This document shows, piece by piece, positions 15,616-24,575 of a stretch of DNA of 64,000 nucleotides. The notes beneath the pieces were generated by a model. The model saw only the letters and a list, made by a program, of their open reading frames with translations, did no database searches and was not told the DNA's origin. Positions within the stretch are counted from its first letter, which is position 1. Each line of letters begins with the position of its first letter. This DNA is from JAAYYY01 sp964579295. GTDB lineage: Bacteria > Chloroflexota > Anaerolineae > Promineifilales > Promineifilaceae. A program made the position numbers and the translations under genes. The stretch spans positions 1-64,000 of the forward strand of contig CAZOGK010000013.1 in NCBI GenBank assembly GCA_964579295.1, given 5' to 3'.

Positions 15616-17121
15616 TTAATCGCCGCGGTGCCAGTCGCGCAGGAACTGCACCAGGAGCCGCACGCCGAAGCCGGTGGCGCCAACGGCGCTGTAGGCCCGC
15701 TCTTTCTTACTGGAAGCGACGCCGGCGATGTCCAGGTGTGACCACGGATAGCTGGTGAACGCTTTGAGGAACATGGCCGACGTACCCACACCGCCAAAGC
15801 GGCCGCCGCTGTTCTTCATGTCGGCGACCTCCGACTTAATCGCGTCGGCATAGTCGTCCCAGAGCGGCAGCGGCCAGACGCGCTCGTGCGTCGTGGCCCC
15901 GGCCGAAACAAGCTGGTCGCGCAGCCATTCGTCGGTGCTGAAGAGGCCGGCGGCCACGTTTTCACCCAGAGCGATAACGGCCGAGCCGGTGAGCGTCGCC
16001 AGGTCGATGACGGCCTGCGGCTGATAGCGCCCCGCATAGACCAGCCCGTCGGCCAGCACCATGCGCCCTTCGGCGTCGGTGCTGATGATCTCGATGGTCT
16101 TGCCGTTGCTGGCGGTGATGACGTCGGCCGGGCGGTAGGCGTGGGCGTCGGGCATATTCTCCGTAGCCGGGGCGATGCCGACGATGCGCAGCGGCAGATC
16201 CAGCCTGCCCACGGCGCGCATCGTGCCCAGCACAGCCGCGGCGCCGGCCATATCCGCCTTCATCTCGCCCATGCCGTCCGACGGCTTAATACTGATGCCG
16301 CCCGTATCGAAGGTAATGCCCTTGCCGACGAGGACAATGGTATCGAGATCGTCGCGCTCGCCATTGTGTTCGACGACGATGAACTGCGGCGGCTCGCCGG
16401 CCCCTTTGGCGACGGCGAGAAAGGCGCCCATATTCCGCTCGCGCGCCCATTCCCGATCGCCGATGGTCACCGCCATGCCCCCTTCGACGGCAATCTGCTG
16501 CGCCGCTTCCGCCAGGCGGGCCGGCGTGGCGACGTTGGGTGGGGCATTGACCAGATCGCGCGCCAGCGTCACGCCGGCGACGATAGCCTCGGCCAGGCGC
16601 ACGCCTTCACGGATAGCCGGCAACCGCTGCTCGTCATATTCGACGATGGTCACCGACTGGATCTCGTGCTGTTCTTCTTCGTGCTGCCTGGGCGCCGGGT
16701 AACGGTAGAGCGCCAGCAGCGTCCCTTCTATGGTGGATTGGGCTGCCAGCGCTACGGGCAGCCGGCCAATCCCCGCGCCGTGGACAATGGTAGCGACATG
16801 CTCGGCCCGCAGCGCGCGTGCTTTCTTGATGGCTGCCGCCGCCGCGCGCCGTACCTGCTCCAGGTCGAACTTATCGGAGCGGCCCAGGCCGGCGATGATA
16901 ACGCGCCGGGCCGGGATAGCGCCGCGCGGGTAAAATACGGCCGCCTCCCCTTCTTTACCGCGCAGGTCGCCGCTGGCAATCAGCTCGCTGATTGCCTCGT
17001 CCAGCGCGCTATCGACGGCGCCGGTCGCGCCGCCGGGGCTGGTTACCCCTTCAAAGAGGTTGACGATGATCGTATCGGCAGCGCTCTCCTGGATGCTTCC
17101 CTGTTGGACGTCTACTCGCAT
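15616..17121 (-). CDS. pepA: Leucyl aminopeptidase (M17, PepA)
   Basis: A 501-aa cytosolic aminopeptidase. The C-terminal domain has KGITFDTGGISIKP, GEMKADMAGAAAV and STDAEGRMVLADG (family NTDAEGRL with Ser at the first position), giving the two-metal centre; the N-terminal half is the less conserved macro-like domain. The start at 17121 is preferred to the upstream ATG at 17142 because GGAAGGGTGA lies just before it. It is divergent from the epimerase gene. Confidence 0.93.
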   Translation of the reverse strand: MRVDVQQGSIQESAADTIIVNLFEGVTSPGGATGAVDSALDEAISELIASGDLRGKEGEAAVFYPRGAIPARRVIIAGLGRSDKFDLEQVRRAAAAAIKKARALRAEHVATIVHGAGIGRLPVALAAQSTIEGTLLALYRYPAPRQHEEEQHEIQSVTIVEYDEQRLPAIREGVRLAEAIVAGVTLARDLVNAPPNVATPARLAEAAQQIAVEGGMAVTIGDREWARERNMGAFLAVAKGAGEPPQFIVVEHNGERDDLDTIVLVGKGITFDTGGISIKPSDGMGEMKADMAGAAAVLGTMRAVGRLDLPLRIVGIAPATENMPDAHAYRPADVITASNGKTIEIISTDAEGRMVLADGLVYAGRYQPQAVIDLATLTGSAVIALGENVAAGLFSTDEWLRDQLVSAGATTHERVWPLPLWDDYADAIKSEVADMKNSGGRFGGVGTSAMFLKAFTSYPWSHLDIAGVASSKKERAYSAVGATGFGVRLLVQFLRDWHRGD

Positions 17122-17227
17122 CTTCACCCTTCCTACCATCACTCTGGCTGCACGCTGTGGACTACTCTAACATGATTGCCGGAGGCAGGCTATACTGCAG
17201 GCGATAGACAGAGATGAGAGAGGAGAC

Positions 17228-18238
17228 ATGATGAGACTACTTATCCTGGGTGGAACGCGCTTTCTGGGCCGCCATCTGGTCGCGGCGGCGTTGGAACAAG
17301 ACCATGAGGTGACGCTCTTTAACCGCGGGCGTAGTAATCCCGGTCTCTTTCCGGGCGTCACTGAGCTGCACGGCGACCGCGACGGCAATCTGGGCGCCCT
17401 CGCCGGCGGTCGCTGGGATGCGGTGATTGACACCAGCGGCTACGTGCCGCGCATAGTGCGCGCCAGCGCGGAGCTGCTGCACGACGCCGCGCCGCACTAT
17501 ACCTTCATCTCTTCGATCTCTGTCTATGAGAATCTAGACGTAGCCGGCGTGGACGAAGACGCTCCGGTGGCGACCATCGCCGACGAGACAACTGAAGAGG
17601 TTACCGGCGAGAGTTATGGGCCGTTGAAAGCGCTCTGCGAGCAGGTGGTTACCGGGGAGTACGGCGATGCCGCCCTCATCATCCGCCCCGGGTTGATCGT
17701 CGGCCCGCACGACCCTACCGACCGCTTCACCTACTGGCCGGTGCGCGTTGATCGCGGCGGAGAAGTGCTGGCGCCGGGCGATCCGCAGAATCTGGTGCAG
17801 ATCATCGACGCGCGCGATCTGGCCGCCTGGACCATCGCCCTGGTGGAGAGGCTGGCCGGCGGCGTCTACAACGCAACCGGGCCGGACACACCGCTGTCGT
17901 TCGCGACGATGCTGGCGACGTGCCTGGCAGTTACCGGCAGCGACGCCGCCTTCACCTGGGTACCGGAGGATTTCGTGTTGGCGCACGGCGTCCAGCCCTG
18001 GAGCGAGCTTCCCCTCTGGCTGCCGGGCGAGCAGGCGATTGGCCACGGCTCCGTGAACGTCGCGCGGGCCGTGGCTGCCGGGCTCAGCTTTCGCCCGCTG
18101 GCGGCAACGGTGGCCGACACCCTGAACTGGGCGCAGCAGCGCCCGGCCGATTATGGGTGGCGCGCCGGGCTGGCCCCGGAGAAGGAAGCGGCCATCCTGC
18201 AGGCGTGGGGCGCCCGCGCGGAGCAGGGCGACAGTTGA
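17228..18238 (+). CDS. NAD-dependent epimerase/dehydratase (extended SDR)
   Basis: A 336-aa Rossmann-fold protein. The N-terminal LLILGGTRFLGRHL is the nucleotide-binding motif; the active-site YxxxK is seen in SYGPLKALCE, after SSISVY. The substrate is probably a nucleotide sugar or related compound but cannot be assigned. GAGAGGAGAC lies upstream; ATG 17228 and 17231 are both possible. Its TGA stop is immediately followed by the complement of the stop of the convergent DUF1992 gene, forming TGATCA at 18236-18241. Confidence 0.85.
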   Translation: MMRLLILGGTRFLGRHLVAAALEQDHEVTLFNRGRSNPGLFPGVTELHGDRDGNLGALAGGRWDAVIDTSGYVPRIVRASAELLHDAAPHYTFISSISVYENLDVAGVDEDAPVATIADETTEEVTGESYGPLKALCEQVVTGEYGDAALIIRPGLIVGPHDPTDRFTYWPVRVDRGGEVLAPGDPQNLVQIIDARDLAAWTIALVERLAGGVYNATGPDTPLSFATMLATCLAVTGSDAAFTWVPEDFVLAHGVQPWSELPLWLPGEQAIGHGSVNVARAVAAGLSFRPLAATVADTLNWAQQRPADYGWRAGLAPEKEAAILQAWGARAEQGDS

Positions 18239-18769
18239 TCAGGCGCCGAGGGTACGGCTGGCGCCCGCTCGCTGCAGCTCGCCATCCAGCGTCAGCTTGA
18301 ACAGCTCCAGATTCGCCACGGGAATGGTGAGATTGGCGCGGCTGATTTCCTGGTTAAGCTCCACCACCTGCGCGGCATAGTCACGGAGACGATCCGTCCA
18401 CGCCGCCTGCAGCTCGGCCTGGGCCGGCGCCTTGCCCTGCTGCCAGTGCTGGCGGTAATGCGACCAGTCGGCGGTCAGCGCCAGGCGCAGCGCCGCGATC
18501 TTTTCCACCAGCTCATTGCGCTTGGCTATCCAGGGTAGGGTGTAATCGTTGTTCTGCAGCAGCTCAAAGGCCAGGCTCTGCTCGGCCGCGAAGGGATTCT
18601 TGTTGCGCCGCAGCGGCTTGCCCTTCCCCGGCAAGTCGTCAAAGACGCCCTTCTCCGCCGCCTCGTCGATAATGCGGTCAATGGCGTTACGCAGATCCTC
18701 CTGCCGCCGCTGGCGGCGCATCTGCTCGATAGCGTCCTTGTCGGAAAACTTGTCGTAGGTGTCACTCAT
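18239..18769 (-). CDS. DUF1992 (DnaJ homologue subfamily C28-like) protein
   Basis: A 176-aa soluble protein with the DUF1992 signature near residues 25-60 (IDRIIDEAAEKGVFDDLPG, then GKGKPL). The family is found in bacteria and in eukaryotic DNAJC28, but no J domain is present here and function is unknown. The C-terminal part is helical, with a likely coiled coil. The ATG at 18769 has AGGA 9 nt upstream; a TTG two codons earlier is possible. It lies downstream of the amylase on the same strand by 26 nt. Confidence 0.8.
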   Translation of the reverse strand: MSDTYDKFSDKDAIEQMRRQRRQEDLRNAIDRIIDEAAEKGVFDDLPGKGKPLRRNKNPFAAEQSLAFELLQNNDYTLPWIAKRNELVEKIAALRLALTADWSHYRQHWQQGKAPAQAELQAAWTDRLRDYAAQVVELNQEISRANLTIPVANLELFKLTLDGELQRAGASRTLGA

Positions 18770-18795
18770 CAGCAATTCCTGCTCACGGCAAACGT

Positions 18796-20115
18796 CTAAG
18801 CGTAGGGCGAAGCTGATCGCTGCGCCGCTGACAGGTCGCCGGCATAGCGGAGGATGGCTGCCGATTGCGGCAGCGCCGCCTGCCCGGCGCGCACCTGCAC
18901 CTCACCGCCGCCCAGCAGCTCCTCATAACGGCCATCTGGGAGCGGCACGGCCATTGTACCCTGATTGCCCACCACATTAAACAGACCAAGCAATCCCTCA
19001 TGCTGCGCCTGCCACACACCGCAGATGGCCGGCTCGGCCGCCAGCCAGTAGAGCTGTCCGGCGCGCAGGGCCGGCTCCTTCTTCAACGCCGCCAGGCGCG
19101 TCAGGAAGGACTGCAGACGGTAATCGCCCCAGCGGACAGGCTCGCGCTCGAAGAGGCTGGGCGTCACGGCCGCGCCCGCTTCCTGGCCGGCGTAAAGGAG
19201 CAGGGCGCCTTTATTGAAGGCTGCCTGCGCCGTCCAGGCCAGCGCCTGCGGCTCCGCCGTGCGCCCCATAATACGTGGCTGGTCGTGATTCTCGACGTAG
19301 CGCAGCTTTACATAATTCTCCGGGTAAATGCCGTCCTGAAAATGCAGCAGCTCCAGATAGGCTGGGACCGCGCCGGCATCGGCTACCGCGGCTTCCCACT
19401 GCGGAAAAATGTCATAGTCGTAGGTCAGGTCAAAGGCACGGTATAGCTCGCCGTCGCTGTGCGCCCGCAGGCCGTGCCGCCGCCGGCCGCGGATAAAGCT
19501 GATATGCACCGACTCGGCCAACCAGATGACCCCCGGCTTAACCTGAGCGATAGCCTGCCGCGCCCGTACCCAGAAGGCTACCGGGACCAGCGAGGCGACG
19601 TCGCAGCGGAAGCCGTCTACCCCTAACCCTACCCAATATTGCAGGGTTTCAATCAGGTAATCCCACAGCGCCGGGTCGTCGTAGCTGAGGTCGATAACGT
19701 CGCTCCACTCAGGCACGGTTGTCGCCGGCCGGCCCTCAGCATCGCGGTGATACCATTCCGGGTGTTCGTCGAGGAGCCGCGCGTCGGCCGCCGTGTGGTT
19801 GAAGACGACGTCAATCATGACACGCAGGCCAAGCTCATGCGCCCGATTGAGCAGCATGACGAAATCGTCGGGCGCGCCGTACTCAGGGTTGACGGCGCGA
19901 TAGTCGACGATGGCATAGGGGGAGCCCAGTGACCCCTTGCGCCGGGCCACGCCGATAGGATGGATGGGCATGAGCCAGACAACATCAGCGCCCATTGCCC
20001 TGATGCGGGGCAGGTCGACCGTGACCCCCGTGAAGTCGCCGCCGGCCGAGTGGCTGCGCACGTAGACCTCATAGATGACGAGGTTGCGGAAGTCGGGAGG
20101 CGTGTCGGCAGCCAC
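18796..20115 (-). CDS. GH13 alpha-amylase family glycosidase
   Basis: A 439-aa cytoplasmic-looking enzyme (no signal peptide). The TIM-barrel regions are in order: DVVFNHT (region I), DGFRCDVASL (region II, nucleophile Asp), WLAESVH (region III, acid/base Glu) and VENHDQPRI (region IV, Asp). It would act on alpha-1,4-glucans or maltodextrins; the exact specificity is open. The GTG at 20115 was chosen: it has GGGAGCG upstream and leaves 13 nt from the exonuclease stop. Upstream in-frame codons would overlap the exonuclease. A short C-terminal beta domain follows the barrel. Confidence 0.85.
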   Translation of the reverse strand: MAADTPPDFRNLVIYEVYVRSHSAGGDFTGVTVDLPRIRAMGADVVWLMPIHPIGVARRKGSLGSPYAIVDYRAVNPEYGAPDDFVMLLNRAHELGLRVMIDVVFNHTAADARLLDEHPEWYHRDAEGRPATTVPEWSDVIDLSYDDPALWDYLIETLQYWVGLGVDGFRCDVASLVPVAFWVRARQAIAQVKPGVIWLAESVHISFIRGRRRHGLRAHSDGELYRAFDLTYDYDIFPQWEAAVADAGAVPAYLELLHFQDGIYPENYVKLRYVENHDQPRIMGRTAEPQALAWTAQAAFNKGALLLYAGQEAGAAVTPSLFEREPVRWGDYRLQSFLTRLAALKKEPALRAGQLYWLAAEPAICGVWQAQHEGLLGLFNVVGNQGTMAVPLPDGRYEELLGGGEVQVRAGQAALPQSAAILRYAGDLSAAQRSASPYA

Positions 20116-20128
20116 GGCGCGGCGCTCC

Positions 20129-20686
20129 CTACGGCAGGCCCCAGAGCAGGGCGCGCAGGAGACGGGCAATATTCCAGGCGTCGTCGTCCCCGCGATGGTA
20201 GACGCCTTCCAGCTCCCAGCCGAAGTGAGCCAGCGCCTGCGGCAGGGAGAGTTCCTCGTCAAGCCGGAGCATCAGCCCCGCCAGGTTTTTGACGTTGAGG
20301 TGGGTCCGGCCAAACGGGTAGGGGACGCCGCGCGCCTCGCATTGGGCGCGCAGCTTGCAGCGGTCGTAATCTCCGTAGCTGGCCCAGACGCGCTGGGGTC
20401 CGGCGAATTCGTTGCGCACCAGGGCGCAGGCCTCGGCAAAGCTGACGCCGGCGTCAACCTGCTCCTGGGTAATCGTCGTCAGCTCCGTACAGAATGGGCT
20501 GACGCGCGAGCGTTCCGGCCGGATCAGGATACTGCGTTTCAGGTCCAGCCCGCCCGTCGCCACGTCGACCAGGCAAAGCCCAATCTCAATAATCTCACTC
20601 TCTTCGCCGGGCGGCGCATCGCCCTCCCAGCAAGTCGCTTCCAGATCGACGACGACAATTTTGTCAAGAAGATTACGCCTGGGCAT
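20129..20686 (-). CDS. DEDDh 3'-5' exonuclease (KapD/ERI-1 type)
   Basis: A 185-aa nuclease. VVVDLEATCW gives the first DxE pair, SYGDYDRCKL a further Asp, and HRGDDDAWNIARLL the His-Asp end of DEDDh. The layout is that of inhibitor-of-KinA (KapD) and ERI-1-like exonucleases acting on RNA or DNA 3' ends. The ATG at 20686 has GAGGAG 4 nt upstream and overlaps the end of the MobA-like gene by 14 nt. It is followed by the amylase gene. Confidence 0.85.
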   Translation of the reverse strand: MPRRNLLDKIVVVDLEATCWEGDAPPGEESEIIEIGLCLVDVATGGLDLKRSILIRPERSRVSPFCTELTTITQEQVDAGVSFAEACALVRNEFAGPQRVWASYGDYDRCKLRAQCEARGVPYPFGRTHLNVKNLAGLMLRLDEELSLPQALAHFGWELEGVYHRGDDDAWNIARLLRALLWGLP

Positions 20687-21407
20687 CGGACTCCTCAGTC
20701 GTGAAGGGGGGACGGTAACGCTCGTAATCGCCGGGCCGGTCCAGGTCAATCAAGACGGCCTCGGAATCGACCGGCACGAGGCGGAGGGCATTGGCGTGCG
20801 CCTGCAGCAGATGGCGCGGCGCGCTGCCCGGCGGGAGGGCCAGCAGCCCCGCGAAGAAGGAGCGCCCAAACAGCACCGGGTGTCCGCGCCGGCCGGCAAA
20901 GACCGGCGCCACAATGCGCTGCTCGTCATGCGCGAAGGCGGCAATGACTTGGTCATACACGGCAGTGGTAATCAGCGGCTGGTCGGCGAGGACGACGAGC
21001 AGGCCGCTGCAGGCAGCGGACAGGGCGCGGATGGCAACCCCTAAAGAAGACAACATCTCGCCAGAAGCATAGTCCGGGTTGTACAGGGTACGCACGCCGT
21101 GGCTTTGCGCGGCCTGCGCCACCGCGGCGGCCATAAAACCGGTGACGACGAGCACGTCATCAATCCGGCTGGGCAGTAGCTGAGACAGTGTCTGGCCCAG
21201 CATCGTCGTCCGCCCCCAGGGGAGCAGAGGCTTGGGCGAACCCATGCGGCGACTCTCGCCGGCTGCCAGTACCGCCGCGACAACCGGACCCTGCGGGCGC
21301 TGGCCGTTAGTGTCGATAATCGCTGTCGAACGGGTCAGGATTGCGTGAAAAGGCGGTGGGCGTGCCCGACTTAGCGCGTCCCTGCGGGCTGGCGATGGCG
21401 AAGGCAA
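20673..21407 (-). CDS. MobA/MocA-like nucleotidyltransferase
   Basis: The conserved part begins with VVAAVLAAGESRRMG and KPLLPWG, the NTP-binding loop of the NTP_transf_3 family, followed by VVLADQPLI (metal-binding Asp) and GRRGHPVLFG. Relatives add CMP or GMP to molybdopterin. The start is unclear: the only usual start codon in frame is TTG 21407, about 100 nt inside the upstream membrane-protein gene, and the first 35 residues look non-conserved. A rare start (ATT or ATC) near 21317-21341 is possible. Function is inferred from the fold only. Confidence 0.75.
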   Translation of the reverse strand: MPSPSPARRDALSRARPPPFHAILTRSTAIIDTNGQRPQGPVVAAVLAAGESRRMGSPKPLLPWGRTTMLGQTLSQLLPSRIDDVLVVTGFMAAAVAQAAQSHGVRTLYNPDYASGEMLSSLGVAIRALSAACSGLLVVLADQPLITTAVYDQVIAAFAHDEQRIVAPVFAGRRGHPVLFGRSFFAGLLALPPGSAPRHLLQAHANALRLVPVDSEAVLIDLDRPGDYERYRPPFTTEESDAQA

Positions 21408-21663
21408 GCAAGAAGAAGAACTGGAGGATGATCACGCCAATCAGGACCAATCCCAACATCAGCGCCCACTCCGGAACCCAGCGCGGCACGAGCAGGCGGT
21501 TGTACAGGAATGCGTTGGAGAGATAGTCATTGTCCATCAGGTAGCCGACGAACAGGTACGTGGCGAGAGCGGAAATCAGCAGCCAGAATCCCTGGATAAT
21601 GGAGCGGGTAGTCAGACCCTTACGGCGGGCCAGCTCCTTTTCGCGCAGGCGATCGATACGCAT
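21307..21663 (-). CDS. Small membrane protein of unknown function
   Basis: A 118-aa protein with a basic N-terminus (MRIDRLREKELARRKGL), two hydrophobic helices (about 23-42 and 66-92) and a polar C-terminus containing SRNPDPFDSDY. No family was recognised. The ribosome site AAGGAGG is one of the strongest in the window. Its 3' end overlaps the annotated start of the MobA-like gene. Confidence 0.7.
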   Translation of the reverse strand: MRIDRLREKELARRKGLTTRSIIQGFWLLISALATYLFVGYLMDNDYLSNAFLYNRLLVPRWVPEWALMLGLVLIGVIILQFFFLLAFAIASPQGRAKSGTPTAFSRNPDPFDSDYRH

Positions 21664-21700
21664 CGGCTACCTCCTTAAACGGCTCAATTCGGGCCGCTAT

Positions 21701-22138
21701 TCAGGGCGTCCCCTGGGCAACACACCAGGCTGCAGCCCAACCGGCATCCTGGCGCTCAGCGATAGACAGGTGGAAAAATGTCGTATCAAACTGGTTAGCA
21801 GTCGCTACCTCGACAATGCGCTCGACGCGCTGATCGACAATATCGACGATGCTGTTCTCGGCGATTGCCAGATCGTGCTCGGCCGGCGTCACCGACGGCC
21901 CTTCGCGGTTGAGAAGAACGACGCGCCCACGATCCTGGCTGACGCCGCAGAGGCCGCGATTAGCGCATTCCTGGCTGCAGATCAGGGTTGCCTGGAACGC
22001 CGAGGGGATGGCCCCGGCGCCGTCCGGCGTCGCTTCCGGCGCACCGCCGCCGCAGGCAGCCAGCAGCCAGAGGACGAGAAAGAGCGTCACTCCAGAACGC
22101 CACTGCCTGGTTACCAGAAATGTATCGTCAGCGTGCAA
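21701..22138 (-). CDS. Putative lipoprotein
   Basis: About 145 aa with a signal peptide and lipobox ending LLAAC, followed by GGGAPEATP. The mature part has a Cys-rich motif (CSQECANRGLCG) that may form disulfides. No family was recognised. The TTG at 22138 was chosen since GAGAGG lies 5 nt upstream and it supplies an arginine-containing n-region; GTG immediately before the hydrophobic core is a poorer option. Confidence 0.6.
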   Translation of the reverse strand: MHADDTFLVTRQWRSGVTLFLVLWLLAACGGGAPEATPDGAGAIPSAFQATLICSQECANRGLCGVSQDRGRVVLLNREGPSVTPAEHDLAIAENSIVDIVDQRVERIVEVATANQFDTTFFHLSIAERQDAGWAAAWCVAQGTP

Positions 22139-22280
22139 GCTTGCCTCTCTGGCGCTGCGCAGCTCAGGGCAAGACGCCTGTCGCGCGCCGGCTGCAATCG
22201 GGGTTCCGGCCAGCCAATAATGATAACAGTCTAGCAGATGGCGAGAGGCGCGACAATGGGTAACCCTGCCTATAGCCTGG

Positions 22281-22748
22281 CTAACCAGCGGCGTCGATGC
22301 GCCAGCCCAGCTCCTCCGGGTCGGCGCCGGCCAGCAGCTCCTGCGGGACATCGGCCAGGGTCAGCGATGCCTCGACCGCCACGGCGCCGTCGGGCAGCCA
22401 CAGCTCGCCCACTGCCTTCCCCAGCCGGCCGCGCAGGCGTTCAATACGGCCCACCAGGTGCAAGGGCGTCTCAATCGGCACAGGATGCCGATATTTCAGG
22501 TCGAGGCGGACGGTCATCATGAAATGGTGATGGTCGCCGATCATCGACACGCGCCCGACCACCTCGTCCAGCATGGCGGCGACGATGCCGCCGTGCACCA
22601 GGCCAGGATAGCCTTCGTAGGCGGCAGGCACCGTATAGTCGGCATAAACCTCGTCGACGCCATTGTCGAAGAAGGTCATGTGCAGGCCATGCGGGTTGCG
22701 CCGTCCGCAGACGAAACAAAAGTCGGAGTTGGGTTGGGGATTACGCAT
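22281..22748 (-). CDS. PaaI-type thioesterase (hotdog fold)
   Basis: A 155-aa protein of the 4HBT superfamily. GLVHGGIVAAMLDE is the family's HGG-containing active-site helix. A CFVCGRRNPHGL motif near the N-terminus, common in this subgroup, may bind a metal or be structural. It would hydrolyse acyl-CoA or a related thioester; the substrate is unknown. It lies downstream of cofC with a 70-nt gap. Confidence 0.82.
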   Translation of the reverse strand: MRNPQPNSDFCFVCGRRNPHGLHMTFFDNGVDEVYADYTVPAAYEGYPGLVHGGIVAAMLDEVVGRVSMIGDHHHFMMTVRLDLKYRHPVPIETPLHLVGRIERLRGRLGKAVGELWLPDGAVAVEASLTLADVPQELLAGADPEELGWRIDAAG

Positions 22749-22818
22749 AAGCTGGCTTCACGGCGCAGCCGCCATGGCGTGCGCCCATCTGCGGCGGGAA
22801 GGGAAGAGGCGCCTCCTC

Positions 22819-23496
22819 TTAAGAGGAAGCCGGCAGCCTCGCGCCCATGATCGTCTGGTAGACCTGCCAATCTTCCTCGGTGTCCAGGTCAAACTTCAGG
22901 CCGGGCGCATGGACGATGCGGCTGCGCATGCTGAGCCGCTCGGCCTGCTCAAGGTGACGTTGAAAGCTTCCTTCGCCATAGGAGAACTCGAAACCAAGCG
23001 GTGGACTGACGTAGAGGGCATTGGTGCCGTTCTCACTGCGATCCGGGCAGATGGTAATGGCGCGCGGCTGGCGGAAGCGAAATACCCTGTTGCGGTGCCC
23101 ATTGACCCGGCCAAAGGGGATGTGCGGCCCTACCCCGGCGAGCATCATCTCCACGTCTTCGACGCTGATCAGCGGTAGATCGGCGGGAATGATCAAGAGG
23201 CCGGTTGCCTCCTGGGTGGCGGCCAGATGGGCGGCCCGCGTCAGCGCGATATTCAGATCCTGCTTGTCGCCCTCGCCATAGCTGTAGGCGCCATAGTCAC
23301 GGGCGATTTTTAGCGCCGCGGGATCGCGACTGATCACGAGGCTGCGCGAAATGCCAGAAACGTTGTTGAGGGTCTGCAGCGTACGGCTCAACATGCTGGT
23401 CGTCAACGCCGCGCGCTCGTCAGGGGAAAGGATCTGGGCCAGGCGACTCTTGCCATAGCGAAGGGGTTTGACGGGGACAATCGCCCAGGTAGTCAT
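22819..23496 (-). CDS. cofC: 2-phospho-L-lactate guanylyltransferase
   Basis: A 225-aa nucleotidyltransferase that activates 2-phospholactate (or phosphoenolpyruvate in some bacteria) with GTP in coenzyme F420 biosynthesis. The N-terminus WAIVPVKPLRYGKSRLA is the CofC signature; IIPADLPLIS supplies the metal-binding Asp, and ENGTNAL and YGEGSF follow. The ATG at 23496 overlaps cofD by 4 nt (ATGA) and has GGAGCGAAAAGAAG upstream. The pairing with cofD makes the assignment firm. The actual three-carbon substrate cannot be told from sequence alone. Confidence 0.92.
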   Translation of the reverse strand: MTTWAIVPVKPLRYGKSRLAQILSPDERAALTTSMLSRTLQTLNNVSGISRSLVISRDPAALKIARDYGAYSYGEGDKQDLNIALTRAAHLAATQEATGLLIIPADLPLISVEDVEMMLAGVGPHIPFGRVNGHRNRVFRFRQPRAITICPDRSENGTNALYVSPPLGFEFSYGEGSFQRHLEQAERLSMRSRIVHAPGLKFDLDTEEDWQVYQTIMGARLPASS

Positions 23497-24470
23497 GCTT
23501 CTTTTCGCTCCTCGGTAAAGGCCAGGATCTCGGCGGCAAGGCGGGCGCGCGCTGCACGCTCGCTCATGATCGTATCGGTGCACAACAGCTCATGCGCCGC
23601 CCCGGGGATCAGACCTTTATCCTGCTGATCATAGACAAATATATCGATAAGCTCGCTGTAATAATCGCTAACGGCCTGCGGCGAAACGGCTAGACCTCGC
23701 TCCTGCAGCATCTTGGCCGCCGGACCCTTGAGGGCCGCGCCGCCGACAATTGGGCTGACGGCGACGACAGCATCCGGCAGATCGGCTACCATGGCCCGGA
23801 TCGGGTAGACGTTGAGTATCGGGTCGATACTGACAAAGGGATTAGACGGCGCCAGCACCAGCAGATCCGCCTTTTCGAGAGCGGCCAGCACCGCGCCGGA
23901 CGCGCGCACATCCTCGGGCAGCAGCACCTCGCGGACGGTGGGCTGCCACTTCCTGGCGACAAACCATTCCTGAAAAGAGAGGATGCCTTCGTCTGTCGCC
24001 AGCAGCGTCGGCGCCGGCTGGTCGCTCATGGGCAGCACGGTGACGGCCGTGCCCAACTGGCGGCAGAGGCGGCGCGTTACCTCCGTCAGCTTCTCGCCCT
24101 GCGCCAGTAGATGGCTCCGCGTCAGTTGCAGCGCCAGATCGCGGTCGCCGAGGCGAAACCAGTCAGGGCCACCGAGCGCCGTTAACTCGTCCAGGACGCG
24201 CCAGCTCTCGTCGCTCCGGCCCCAGCCAGTCGCCGCATTGGCGACACCGGCCAGCGTATAGGACACCGTGTCCACGTCCGGGCAGATAGTCAGGCCCAGA
24301 TGCTGGAAGTCATCGCCGGTGTTAACGATAACCGTCAGATTTTCTGGCGACAGACAATGCGCGAAACCATCCGCCATGCGGGCGCCGCCAACCCCGCCGG
24401 CGAGCACCACGACCTTGCGGTCTGGGTTGTATGCAGTTGTCACCGGCGCGGATGGTTGCGGCATCTCCAT
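23493..24470 (-). CDS. cofD: 2-phospho-L-lactate transferase
   Basis: A 325-aa enzyme that transfers the phospholactyl (or related) group to the riboflavin-like precursor Fo in F420 biosynthesis. Visible signatures are VVVLAGGVGGARMADG, VNTGDDFQHLGL, ICPDVDTVSYTLAG and LAPSNPFVSIDPIL. Length is normal. ATG 24470 and 24464 are both possible; neither has a clear ribosome site. It precedes cofC in an ATGA-coupled pair. The gamma-glutamyl ligase gene (cofE/fbiB) is not adjacent. Confidence 0.93.
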   Translation of the reverse strand: MEMPQPSAPVTTAYNPDRKVVVLAGGVGGARMADGFAHCLSPENLTVIVNTGDDFQHLGLTICPDVDTVSYTLAGVANAATGWGRSDESWRVLDELTALGGPDWFRLGDRDLALQLTRSHLLAQGEKLTEVTRRLCRQLGTAVTVLPMSDQPAPTLLATDEGILSFQEWFVARKWQPTVREVLLPEDVRASGAVLAALEKADLLVLAPSNPFVSIDPILNVYPIRAMVADLPDAVVAVSPIVGGAALKGPAAKMLQERGLAVSPQAVSDYYSELIDIFVYDQQDKGLIPGAAHELLCTDTIMSERAARARLAAEILAFTEERKEA

Positions 24471-24575
24471 CAGGTCTGTTACACAGCAGGTTTAAGGCGG
24501 CAAGGTGGACTGCCCCACGTCTACCCCACACCACAACTATAGCTTACCATCGTTAATCACAGATGAGAAGGGTAC

